The notes below the pieces were generated by a model that searched no databases, was not told the origin of the DNA, and saw only the letters and a list, made by a program, of their open reading frames with translations. From Kineosporiaceae bacterium SCSIO 59966 (GTDB lineage: Bacteria; Actinomycetota; Actinomycetes; Actinomycetales; SCSIO-59966): a stretch of DNA of 64,000 nucleotides. Position numbers and translations under genes: made by a program. Below are positions 57,143-64,000 of the stretch, in pieces. Positions within the stretch are counted from its first letter, which is position 1. The number at the start of each line of letters is the position of its first letter. The stretch lies in NCBI GenBank assembly GCA_020881835.1, contig CP052876.1:558001-622000 (forward strand), given 5' to 3'.

Positions 57143-57742
57143 GTGGAACCGCTCGTCTACCGGCCGACGTTCGTCCGGGTGCTGTCCGTCATCACCTGGG
57201 TGCTGCTCGCCGTCGGGCTCGTCGTCACGACGGTGCAGGACCCGGTCGCCGGGCTGTACTGGGCCCCGGTCATCGCCTTCGTCGCGGTCGGCGTCCTCAC
57301 GCTGTTCTGGCGGCCCTCGGTCGAGGTGGACGACGAGGCGGTGACGGTCCGGAACCTGGTCCGGGACACCCGCATCCCCTGGCCGCGGCTGGACGCCATC
57401 GACACCCGGTACTCCCTCACCCTGTTCGCCGGGGACCTGCGCGTCGCGGCGTGGGCAGCGCCCGCCCCCGGTCGCTCGCAGGCGTTGCGGCAGAGCAAGT
57501 CCGAGGCGGCGGCCCTGCAGTCGCTCGGCACCAACCTCCAGCACGGCCTGCGCTCGAGCGCCGTCCCGAACAGCGACTCCGGCGGCGCGTCGCTCATGGT
57601 CCAGGCCCGCTGGGAGCGCGCCCGGATGGCGGGCCCGCCACCGGGCGACCCGCCGCCGGTGCAGCGCACCTGGGCGGTCGGCGTCATCGTCGCGCTCGTC
57701 GTGACCTTCGCGGCCAGCGTCGTGTCCGTCCTACTCGGCTGA
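57143..57742 (+). CDS. Membrane protein with PH-like (DUF/PF10756-type) domain
   Basis: 199 residues. Two N-terminal helices (VLSVITWVLLAVGLVVTTV and WAPVIAFVAVGVLTLFW), then a bacterial PH-like strand pattern (VEVDDEAVTVRNLVRDTRIPW, RLDAIDTRYSLTLFAGD). A disordered linker and one C-terminal helix (VGVIVALVVTFAASVVSVL) follow. GTG 57143 is one base after the deoC stop, so it is probably co-transcribed. Function unknown. Confidence 0.75.
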   Translation: MEPLVYRPTFVRVLSVITWVLLAVGLVVTTVQDPVAGLYWAPVIAFVAVGVLTLFWRPSVEVDDEAVTVRNLVRDTRIPWPRLDAIDTRYSLTLFAGDLRVAAWAAPAPGRSQALRQSKSEAAALQSLGTNLQHGLRSSAVPNSDSGGASLMVQARWERARMAGPPPGDPPPVQRTWAVGVIVALVVTFAASVVSVLLG

Positions 57743-57752
57743 GCGGCCTCGT

Positions 57753-59489
57753 TCACGCGTCCTGGAGGCCGAGAGCGGCCGCCATGTCCGAGCGCAGCGC
57801 CGCCAGCCGGCCGGCGGCCTCCTCGCGGGCGGCGGCGAGCCCGTCGCCGGCGACCGGCACGACCGCCTCGAGGTAGCACTTGAGCTTCGGCTCGGTGCCG
57901 CTCGGCCGGACGATGACCCGGTCCCCGGCGGCGGTGAGGTAGCGCAGCGCGTCGGTCGGCGGCAGTCCGCCGGCCCCGGCGGCCAGGTCGTCGGCGGTCA
58001 CGACCCGGTGGCCGGCCAGCGTCGTCGGTGGCGTCGCCCGCAGCCGGGCCATCGCGTCGGTGATGACGGACAGGTCCGCGACCCGCACGGACAGCTGCCC
58101 GCTGAGGTGCACGCCGTGCGTCCGCGCGAGGTCGTCGAGCAGGTCGAGCAGGCTGCGGCCCTGGGCCTTGAGCACCGCGGCGGCCTCGGCGACGAGCACC
58201 GCTGCGGAGATGCCGTCCTTGTCGCGCACCGCGTCCGGGTCCACGCAGTAGCCGAGCGCCTCCTCGTAGCCGAACCGCAGCCCCGGCACCCGGGAGATCC
58301 ACTTGAACCCGGTGAGGGTCTCCACGTGCGCGATCCCGTGCGCCGCGGCGACCCGGGCCAGCAGCCGGGACGACACGATCGAGTTGGCGTACACGGCGCC
58401 CTCGCCGACCCCGCGGCGGGCGATGTGCTCGCCGAGCAGGGCCCCGACCTCGTCGCCGTGCAGCATCCGCCAGCCGCCGGTGTGCACCGGCCCCCGCGGG
58501 TCCCGGACGGCGACCGCGCACCGGTCGGCGTCCGGGTCGTTGGCGATGACGATGTCGGCGCCGCGCTCGCGGGCCGCCGCCAGCGCCAGGTCGATCGCAC
58601 CCGGCTCCTCGGGGTTGGGGAACGCGACCGTCGGGAAGTCCGGGTCCGGCTCGGCCTGCTCCGGGACGACGTAGGTGCGGCCGAACCCGGCCCGCCCCAA
58701 CGCCTCGACGACGCTGTCGCCGCCCACGCCGTGCAGCGGGGTCAGGACGATGTCGAGGTCGCGCGGGCCGCCGGGGGCCGCGACGCCGGCGGCCGCGTCG
58801 AGGTAGGCGTCGTGCACCTCCTCGTCCAGGGTGACCCAGCCGTCGTCCGGGCGGTACACCTCGGCGACGGAACGGACCGCGGCGATGGCGGCGGCGATCT
58901 CCTCGTCCGCCGGCGGCACGATCTGCGAGCCCTCGTGGCCCTCACCGCCGAGGTACACCTTGTAGCCGTTGTCCTGGGGCGGGTTGTGGCTCGCGGTCAC
59001 CATCACCCCGGCGTGGCAGCCCAGGTGCCGGACGGCGAACGCCAGCACCGGGGTGGGCAGCGGCCGGGGGAGCACCATCGCATCGATGCCGGCGCCGGCC
59101 ATCACCGAGGCGGTGTCCCGGGCGAACTCGTCCGAGCGGTGCCGGGCGTCGAAGCCGACGACGACCCGGCCGGTGGGCCGGTGCCCCGAACGCTCCTGCT
59201 CGGCGTCCAGGCGGGCGTTGAGGTAGGCAGCCAGCCCGGCGGCGGCCCGGATCACGACGGCCCGGTTCATCCGGTTCGGCCCGGCTCCCAGGGCGCCGCG
59301 CAACCCGGCGGTGCCGAACTGCAGCAGGCCGGCGAACCGGTCGGCGAGGTCGGCGGCCGCCGCGGCGTCGCCGGCCTCGGCCCGGACCACGACGTCCTGC
59401 AGCTCGGCCCGGGTGAGCGGGTCCGGGTCGTCGGCCGCCCAGGCGCGGGCGGCGTCCAGCAGACCGGGGTCGACGGAGGGGCCGGTCAC
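57753..59489 (-). CDS. Phosphosugar mutase (PGM/PMM family), possible phosphopentomutase
   Basis: 578 residues, alpha-D-phosphohexomutase superfamily. Phosphoserine loop VTASHNPPQDNGYKVY, metal loop NDPDADRCAV, sugar loop GYEEALGYCV and the phosphate-binding RPSGTEPKLKCY at the end. Large members near deo and pun genes often turn out to act on ribose-1-P or deoxyribose-1-P, and no DeoB-type gene is in the window, so a role in linking PunA/DeoA to DeoC is plausible. Its GTG start overlaps the punA stop. Confidence 0.9.
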   Translation of the reverse strand: MTGPSVDPGLLDAARAWAADDPDPLTRAELQDVVVRAEAGDAAAAADLADRFAGLLQFGTAGLRGALGAGPNRMNRAVVIRAAAGLAAYLNARLDAEQERSGHRPTGRVVVGFDARHRSDEFARDTASVMAGAGIDAMVLPRPLPTPVLAFAVRHLGCHAGVMVTASHNPPQDNGYKVYLGGEGHEGSQIVPPADEEIAAAIAAVRSVAEVYRPDDGWVTLDEEVHDAYLDAAAGVAAPGGPRDLDIVLTPLHGVGGDSVVEALGRAGFGRTYVVPEQAEPDPDFPTVAFPNPEEPGAIDLALAAARERGADIVIANDPDADRCAVAVRDPRGPVHTGGWRMLHGDEVGALLGEHIARRGVGEGAVYANSIVSSRLLARVAAAHGIAHVETLTGFKWISRVPGLRFGYEEALGYCVDPDAVRDKDGISAAVLVAEAAAVLKAQGRSLLDLLDDLARTHGVHLSGQLSVRVADLSVITDAMARLRATPPTTLAGHRVVTADDLAAGAGGLPPTDALRYLTAAGDRVIVRPSGTEPKLKCYLEAVVPVAGDGLAAAREEAAGRLAALRSDMAAALGLQDA

Positions 59490-60325
59490 CGCACGGCCTC
59501 GCGGACGACGTCGGCGAGCAGGGCGCCGATCCGAGCCGCGGCCTGCCGGCCGGCGTCGATGACCTCCTGGTGGCTCAGCGGCTCACCGCCGACCCCGGCG
59601 GCGAGGTTCGTCACCAGCGAGATGCCGAGCACCTCGAGCCCGGCCTGCCGGGCCGCGATCGCCTCGAGCGTCGTCGACATCCCCACCAGGTCCCCGCCGA
59701 GGACCCTGGCCATCGCCACCTCGGCGGGCGTCTCGTAGTGCGGGCCGCGGAACTGCACGTACACGCCCTCGGGCAGGTCGCCGTCCACGCCGCGGGCGAG
59801 GCCGCGCAGCCGCGTGGAGTACAGGTCGGTGAGGTCGACGAACGTCGCCCCCTCGACCGGCGAGGTGGCGGTGAGGTTGAGGTGGTCGCGGATGAGCACG
59901 GCGGTGCCCGGCGTCCACTCCGGGCGCAGCGACCCGCAGCCGTTGGTGAGGACGACGAACCGGCAGCCGGCGGCGGCCGCGGTGCGGACCCCGTGGGCGA
60001 CCGCCCGGACGCCCTTGCCCTCGTACAGGTGCGTGCGGGAGCCCAGCACGAGCGCGCGGGCTCCGCTGACTCCCACCGCGATCGAGCGGATCGTGCCGAC
60101 GTGCCCCTCGACGGCGGGGGGCGGGAAGCCGGGGATTTCGGGTGCCGGCAGCTCGGCGAGGGTCTCCCCGAGCAGGTCGGCGCCGGCGGCCCAGCCGGAA
60201 CCCAGGACGAGGGCCACGTCGTGCCGCTCGGTGCCCGTGCGCTCGGCGACGACGGCCGCCGCGGCGCGGGCGACGTCCAGCGGGTCGGTCGCCGGGTCGG
60301 ACAGGTCGGGGACGGGGGCGGTCAT
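59486..60325 (-). CDS. punA: Purine-nucleoside phosphorylase
   Basis: 279 residues, trimeric type. Phosphate-binding LVLGSGWAAG near residue 43 and SRTHLYEGKGV, then VLTNGCGSLRP, the base-site MSTTLEAIAARQ region and VTNLAAGVGGEPLSHQEV. Converts inosine and guanosine (and deoxy forms) to base and sugar-1-P. ATG 60325 lies 8 bases after TAGCCT. Stop overlaps the mutase GTG, so sugar-1-P maker and mutase are coupled. Confidence 0.95.
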   Translation of the reverse strand: MTAPVPDLSDPATDPLDVARAAAAVVAERTGTERHDVALVLGSGWAAGADLLGETLAELPAPEIPGFPPPAVEGHVGTIRSIAVGVSGARALVLGSRTHLYEGKGVRAVAHGVRTAAAAGCRFVVLTNGCGSLRPEWTPGTAVLIRDHLNLTATSPVEGATFVDLTDLYSTRLRGLARGVDGDLPEGVYVQFRGPHYETPAEVAMARVLGGDLVGMSTTLEAIAARQAGLEVLGISLVTNLAAGVGGEPLSHQEVIDAGRQAAARIGALLADVVREAVR

Positions 60326-60333
60326 GAGCAGGC

Positions 60334-60339
60334 AGGCTA
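60334..60339 (-). promoter_or_regulatory. -10 box (TAGCCT) for leaderless punA
   Basis: TAGCCT on the minus strand, 8 bases before ATG 60325, in a 35-base gap. Confidence 0.5.
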
Positions 60340-60360
60340 GTGGTCGGACGCCGGAGCCGG

Positions 60361-60810
60361 TCAGCCGACCGAGCGGCAGGGCAGGTTCTGCAGCCAGGTG
60401 ACGTAGTCGGCCGGGGCGCCGGCTGCCTCCGCCGCCTCGGCGAGCATCCCGACGTACAGCGCGCTGGGCAGCCCGCCCTCGTAGTCGTCCAGGACGTAGA
60501 GCCAGGCGACCTCCTCGCCGTCGAGGGTGGACACCCGCACCTGCACCTTGCGGTACAGGCCGATGTCGACGCCCTCCCAGCTGTCCAGGACGGCGACGTC
60601 GGCGTCCGACATCTCCCACAGCGCCACGTACACCCGGGCGCTCGGGTCCTCCACGACGGTGGCCAGGGCGCCGTCCCAGCCGAGGTTCTCGGCGCCGAAG
60701 GTGAGCCGCCAGCCGGTCAGCCAGCCGGTGCCGCGCAACGGCGAGTGCGGCGCCCGGTGCGCCATCCGCTCCGGGTGCATGTTCGAGCCGTAGGCCGCGT
60801 ACAGCGCCAT
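60361..60810 (-). CDS. Gamma-glutamylcyclotransferase-like (AIG2/GGCT) protein
   Basis: 149 residues. N-terminal YAAYGSNMHPERM is the family's YGSN glycine loop; FGAENLGWDGALATVVEDP, an acidic LDSWEGVDIGLYRKV region (Glu as catalytic acid) and WLYVLDD follow. Members cyclise gamma-glutamyl amines to 5-oxoproline; in an actinobacterium the substrate is unknown. ATG 60810 is 8 bases after TAGGGT. The longer open frame upstream to 60945 has no support. Confidence 0.85.
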   Translation of the reverse strand: MALYAAYGSNMHPERMAHRAPHSPLRGTGWLTGWRLTFGAENLGWDGALATVVEDPSARVYVALWEMSDADVAVLDSWEGVDIGLYRKVQVRVSTLDGEEVAWLYVLDDYEGGLPSALYVGMLAEAAEAAGAPADYVTWLQNLPCRSVG

Positions 60811-60818
60811 GGGCGCAG

Positions 60819-60824
60819 ACCCTA
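60819..60824 (-). promoter_or_regulatory. -10 box (TAGGGT) for the leaderless GGCT-like gene
   Basis: TAGGGT on the minus strand, 8 bases before ATG 60810; the divergent LpdA start is 31 bases further on. Confidence 0.5.
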
Positions 60825-60854
60825 TCGGCGCGCGAGCGGGCACAATGGCCGCCG

Positions 60855-62294
60855 ATGCCCGACACCACGAGCCCCCGCCCCACCCCCCGCGTCGTCGTCC
60901 TCGGCGGCGGACCGGGCGGGTACGAGGCCGCCCTCGTCGCCGCACAGCTCGGTGCCGACGTCACCGTCGTCGAGCGCACCGGCGTCGGCGGGGCCGCGGT
61001 GCTCACCGACGTCGTGCCGTCCAAGACCCTCATCGCCACCGCCGAGGTGATGACCCTCGTCGACGACTCCGTCGAGCTCGGCGTCCGGTTCCCCGACAGC
61101 CCCGGCGGCGACACGGACGCCGAGAGCTCGGTGTCCGTGGATCTCGCCCGGGTCAACGAGCGGGTCAAGCGGCTGGCACTCGCCCAGTCCCAGGACGTCC
61201 ACCGCCGCCTGGAACGGGACGGCGCTCGCGTCGTCCGGGGGCAGGGCCGGCTCGACGGACCCGAGCGGGTCGTCGTGGACCTCGCCGACGGGGGCACCGA
61301 GACCCTCGCCGCCGACGTCCTGCTGGTCGCCGTCGGCGCCCACCCGCGCCGGTTGCCGGACGCGATGCCGGACGGCGAGCGGATCCTCACCTGGACCCAG
61401 CTGTACGACCTCGACACGCTGCCCGAACGGCTCGTCGTCGTCGGGTCCGGGGTCACCGGGGCCGAGTTCGCCTCCGCCTACGAGGCCCTGGGCGCCGAGG
61501 TGGTCCTCGTCTCCAGCCGCGAGCACGTGCTGCCCGGCGAGGACGCCGACGCCGCCGCCGTCATCGAGGACGTGTTCCGCCGCCGGGGGCTGACCGTGCT
61601 GAACCGGACGCGGGCGCAGCGGGTCGAGCGCCGCGGCGAGGGAGTCGTCGTCACCCTAGACGACGGTCGCACCGTCGAGGGGTCGCACTGCCTGATGGCA
61701 GTCGGGTCGATCCCGAACACCGAGGGGATCGGCCTGCAGGAGGCAGGGGTCTCGCTGTCGGCGTCCGGGCACGTCGAGGTCGACGGGGTGTCCCGCACCT
61801 CCGCCCGCGGGGTCTACGCGGCCGGGGACTGCACCGGCGTCCTGCCGCTCGCCTCGGTCGCCGCGATGCAGGGCCGGATCGCGATGTGGCACGCGCTCGG
61901 TGACGCCGTCGCCCCGCTGGACCTCGGCCGGGTGGCGGCGAACATCTTCACCGCGCCGGAGATCGCGACCGTCGGGGTGACGCAGGCCGACGTGGAGAGC
62001 GGCCGCGTCCCCGCTGAGATGATCAAGTTGCCGCTGGCGGGCAACCCCCGGGCGAAGATGCAGGGCATCACCGACGGGTTCGTCAAGCTGTTCTGCCGGC
62101 GCGGGGTCGGCACCGTGCTCGGCGGGGTGGTGGTCGCGCCGCGGGCCTCCGAGCTCATCCACGCGGTGACGCTGGCGGTGGAGCACCGGTTGTCGGTGGA
62201 CCAGGTGGCGCAGTCGTTCACCGTCTACCCGTCGCTGTCCGGGTCGGTCGCCGAGGCCGCCCGCCGCCTGCACGTCCACCCCGCCCCCCGCTGA
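60855..62294 (+). CDS. lpdA: NAD(P)H-quinone dehydrogenase, LpdA type
   Basis: 479 residues with the dihydrolipoamide-dehydrogenase fold: FAD motif VLGGGPGGYEAALVAAQLGA, NAD motif VVGSGVTGAEFASAYEALGA, VYAAGDCTG, and the dimer domain with APEIATVGVTQADV. The redox disulfide CxxxxC is replaced (GVGGAAVLTDVVPSKTLI has no Cys), and the His-Glu dyad at the C-terminus is not seen. That is the pattern of mycobacterial LpdA (Rv3303c), a quinone reductase, not a lipoamide enzyme. CACAAT 7 bases before ATG may be its -10. Confidence 0.9.
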   Translation: MPDTTSPRPTPRVVVLGGGPGGYEAALVAAQLGADVTVVERTGVGGAAVLTDVVPSKTLIATAEVMTLVDDSVELGVRFPDSPGGDTDAESSVSVDLARVNERVKRLALAQSQDVHRRLERDGARVVRGQGRLDGPERVVVDLADGGTETLAADVLLVAVGAHPRRLPDAMPDGERILTWTQLYDLDTLPERLVVVGSGVTGAEFASAYEALGAEVVLVSSREHVLPGEDADAAAVIEDVFRRRGLTVLNRTRAQRVERRGEGVVVTLDDGRTVEGSHCLMAVGSIPNTEGIGLQEAGVSLSASGHVEVDGVSRTSARGVYAAGDCTGVLPLASVAAMQGRIAMWHALGDAVAPLDLGRVAANIFTAPEIATVGVTQADVESGRVPAEMIKLPLAGNPRAKMQGITDGFVKLFCRRGVGTVLGGVVVAPRASELIHAVTLAVEHRLSVDQVAQSFTVYPSLSGSVAEAARRLHVHPAPR

Positions 62295-62320
62295 CCCCCG
62301 CCCCCCTCACCACCCCCTCC

Positions 62321-62389
62321 GTGATCATGCAATCCCGCCACCCGTGATCATGCAATCCCGCCACCCGTGATCATGCAATCCCGCCACCC
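62321..62389 (+). repeat. Interspersed repeat A, three tandem 23-bp cores
   Basis: Exact units at 62321-62343, 62344-62366 and 62367-62389, each from GTGATCATGC to CGCCACCC. Directly adjacent with no spacer, unlike the 38-bp spacing at 30.5 kb. They lie 27 bases after lpdA. Element B follows after 35 bases. Confidence 0.95.
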
Positions 62390-62424
62390 CGTCCCGCCAC
62401 GCGCACGGCCACTCCGCCTGTCTC

Positions 62425-62483
62425 CAGAATGCTGGGTTGCTGGCGCGACACGCCGGCAGAACGGTGACGGACGCAGCATTCTG
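62425..62483 (+). repeat. 59-bp element B, copy 2
   Basis: Bounded by a perfect 10-bp inverted repeat, CAGAATGCTG and CAGCATTCTG, with internal GGTTGCTGGCGCGACACGCC matching copy 1 (40468-40526, inverted). It is in the 298-base gap between lpdA and the mycosin-like gene. Between it and that gene only TACTCT at 62542-62547 (possible -10) is notable. Confidence 0.85.
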
Positions 62484-62592
62484 TGACATCGATGGCGTCG
62501 CGGATCTGGTCACAATCATGCTGGTTCGGGACGCTCTGTCGTACTCTGCGGGCGGACGCGAGTCACCAGGGAGTGCGAAGAGGGGGCTGGTG

Positions 62593-63996
62593 ATGGCCGG
62601 GAAGTCTGCCAAGCGGGGCGACGCGGCTCCGGCCGACGCCGGCGCCGCAGGTCCGGACGGACGAGGCCCCTTTCGTGCCGTGAGCCGCAGGTTGGCCCTG
62701 GTCGCGGCGCTGCTGCTCGCCGCCCTGCCCGCGCCGTCCGCCGCCGCGGCCGACCTCGGCGACCCGCCGGGCACGTGGTGGCGGGACGCGATGGGGATCG
62801 ACGAGGCGCACGCGCTGAGCACCGGGGAGGGGGTGACGGTGGCAGTCATCGACTCGGTCGTGGACTTGACCGTCCCGGAGCTCGCCGACGCCAACGTCGT
62901 CCCCGCGTTCAACGCCTGCGCCGCCGACCCCGTCGGCGAGGGTCTGGGCTCCGGGTACGGCAGCCATCACGGCACGTCGATGGTGTCGATGGTGTCGCAG
63001 GCCGCGCCGGACGCCACCATCCGGGCGTACGCCTACACCGACACCGCCGACGCCGAGGAGCCGTGCGCCGGCCAGGGGTCGTCGCGCAGCATGTTGATCA
63101 ACGTGCGGGCCGCCTTCGAGCAGGCGGTTGCCGACGGCGTCGACATCATCAGCTTCTCAGCGACCCTCGGTGGCACTCTCGCCGACCTGCTCGAGGCGGC
63201 GGTCGACGCCGACACGGTCGTGGTCGTCTCCGTCGGCAACGGCCCGAGCGTGGGTCTGCCTGCGCTGCACAGCACCGACATCGGCGTCGTCTCGGTCACC
63301 GGGGTCGGCCCGGACGGCAGGCTCGGTGACTACGTGGTACCCGGCCGGCAGGTCGTCATCGCCGCGCCGGGTACCTCGCTGCGCACCGGCGGGTTCGTCG
63401 ACGGCCGCTGGCGCAGCGACGGGCTCACCAACGGGTCGAGTGCCGCGACGGCCCTGACCGCAGGTGGGCTTGCGCTGGTCCGTTCCCGCTACCCAGAGGC
63501 CACCGGCAACCAGATCGTCCAGCACCTCATCCGGCACACCACGCGCGACACGCTGGCCTTCGACGAGAGCTTCGGCTTCGGCTTCATCAACGTGCCGGAG
63601 ATGCTCGAGAACGACCCGACGCGCTGGGAGGACGTCAACCCGCTGACCGCTGTGTCCCGGCTCGCCATGATGGCCGAGGAGTACCCGGACGAGGCCGCGC
63701 TCGCCACCGCGGCTACCCCCGACAGCGGGGTGACGACGTCCGAGACGGCCGGGCCGACGGCGTCCGGGACGGCCGAGCCGACGGCGTCCGGCCCGGCCCC
63801 GGCGGACGACGGGTCGTCCGAGGCCACCGGCGCGGGCGCCGCCTCCGCTGGCCTGGGCACCTGGGGCGTCGTCGCGGTGACCGCCGCCGTCGTCGCCTCG
63901 GCGCTCGTGCTGGTCCTGCGCAGCCGACGGCTCCGGCGCTCGAAGCACCCGGACCGCCATGGATCACGACCGGCGCGGCGGACCAGCGGGTCGTAG
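62593..63996 (+). CDS. Mycosin-like membrane-anchored subtilase (S8)
   Basis: 467 residues. N-terminal basic stretch then signal sequence (LALVAALLLAALPAPSAAAA), subtilase domain with Asp87 in AVIDSVVD, His126 in GSHHGTSMVS, the oxyanion Asn in VVSVGNGP and the Ser in NGSSAATALTAG (about residue 281; GSSAA instead of GTSMA). The C-terminus has a Ser/Thr/Ala/Pro-rich stalk and one helix (VVAVTAAVVASALVLVL) with a basic tail, the layout of type VII secretion mycosins. No ESX genes are in view. ATG 62593 or GTG 62590 start; complete before the window ends. Confidence 0.85.
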   Translation: MAGKSAKRGDAAPADAGAAGPDGRGPFRAVSRRLALVAALLLAALPAPSAAAADLGDPPGTWWRDAMGIDEAHALSTGEGVTVAVIDSVVDLTVPELADANVVPAFNACAADPVGEGLGSGYGSHHGTSMVSMVSQAAPDATIRAYAYTDTADAEEPCAGQGSSRSMLINVRAAFEQAVADGVDIISFSATLGGTLADLLEAAVDADTVVVVSVGNGPSVGLPALHSTDIGVVSVTGVGPDGRLGDYVVPGRQVVIAAPGTSLRTGGFVDGRWRSDGLTNGSSAATALTAGGLALVRSRYPEATGNQIVQHLIRHTTRDTLAFDESFGFGFINVPEMLENDPTRWEDVNPLTAVSRLAMMAEEYPDEAALATAATPDSGVTTSETAGPTASGTAEPTASGPAPADDGSSEATGAGAASAGLGTWGVVAVTAAVVASALVLVLRSRRLRRSKHPDRHGSRPARRTSGS

Positions 63997-64000
63997 GGCC

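Noticed and set aside
62321-62389. Three direct repeats as a CRISPR array
   Set aside because: Units are contiguous with no spacers, and single copies occur elsewhere; no cas genes.
62483-62519. TGTGAC and GTCACA as a CRP/GlxR-type site
   Set aside because: The half-sites are about 21 bases apart, too far for the 16-bp CRP-type palindrome.

Overview
This window is about 73-75% GC, gene dense and rich in GTG starts. It looks like chromosomal DNA from a high-GC actinobacterium, probably of the Micrococcales type. Supporting markers are the DUF6350 gene between sucCD and purNH, a DUF3017 protein near mdh, an NrtR-nadABC block, an actinobacterial LpdA-type flavoprotein, and many genes whose -10 box (TANNNT) lies only 6-8 bases before the start codon, as expected of leaderless mRNAs. 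I see no rRNA, tRNA, CRISPR array, prophage or intact insertion sequence.

Layout. 1-2.46 kb is a rearranged edge: a frameshifted secreted 5'-nucleotidase lies between two copies of the 3' end of a small membrane-protein gene, next to the ghost of a glutathionyl-hydroquinone-reductase-like gene. 2.45-12.1 kb holds a PIG-L deacetylase, PcrA/UvrD helicase, the B12-binding subunit of an acyl-CoA mutase, sucCD, DUF6350 and a PIN-domain toxin/antitoxin pair with a clear operator. 12.1-24.2 kb is one-carbon and purine metabolism (purN, purH, purU, glyA, folD) with mdh, a reductase and two peptidases. 24.2-30.4 kb holds xthA, an MFS exporter, trpS, a 2H phosphoesterase, a YihY membrane protein and a D-Ala-D-Ala carboxypeptidase. 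30.5-32.2 kb is an inverted-repeat-bounded segment with an AbrB-family membrane protein and a decayed transposase. 32.2-35.8 kb is sdhCDAB on the minus strand. 35.9-41.5 kb has a mannose-1-phosphate guanylyltransferase, then the NAD block: NrtR diverging from nadABC across a 27-bp imperfect palindrome. 41.6-43.3 kb encodes the large subunit of the split B12 mutase; its Tyr84/Arg202 pair points to methylmalonyl-CoA.

44.7-60.3 kb is a nucleoside uptake and salvage region: a BMP-type ABC importer (four genes), cytidine deaminase, thymidine/pyrimidine phosphorylase, adenosine deaminase, a uridine-kinase-like P-loop protein, deoxyribose-phosphate aldolase, a phosphosugar mutase that may serve as phosphopentomutase, and purine nucleoside phosphorylase. 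Together these could take nucleosides to bases plus (deoxy)ribose phosphates and glycolysis. A subtilase, a cupin and a small acidic protein are interleaved. The right edge has an LpdA-type quinone reductase and a mycosin-like serine protease.

The most unusual feature is three families of short interspersed repeats. A is a 23-bp core (seven copies), B a 59-bp element (two copies) and C a 72-bp palindrome (two copies). A plus B and C sit at the 3' ends of nadB and nadC respectively, so the C-terminal residues and stop codons of both proteins are encoded by repeat DNA. I found no obviously new defence or biosynthetic system; the repeats, the operators and the divergent leaderless promoter are the leads most worth following.
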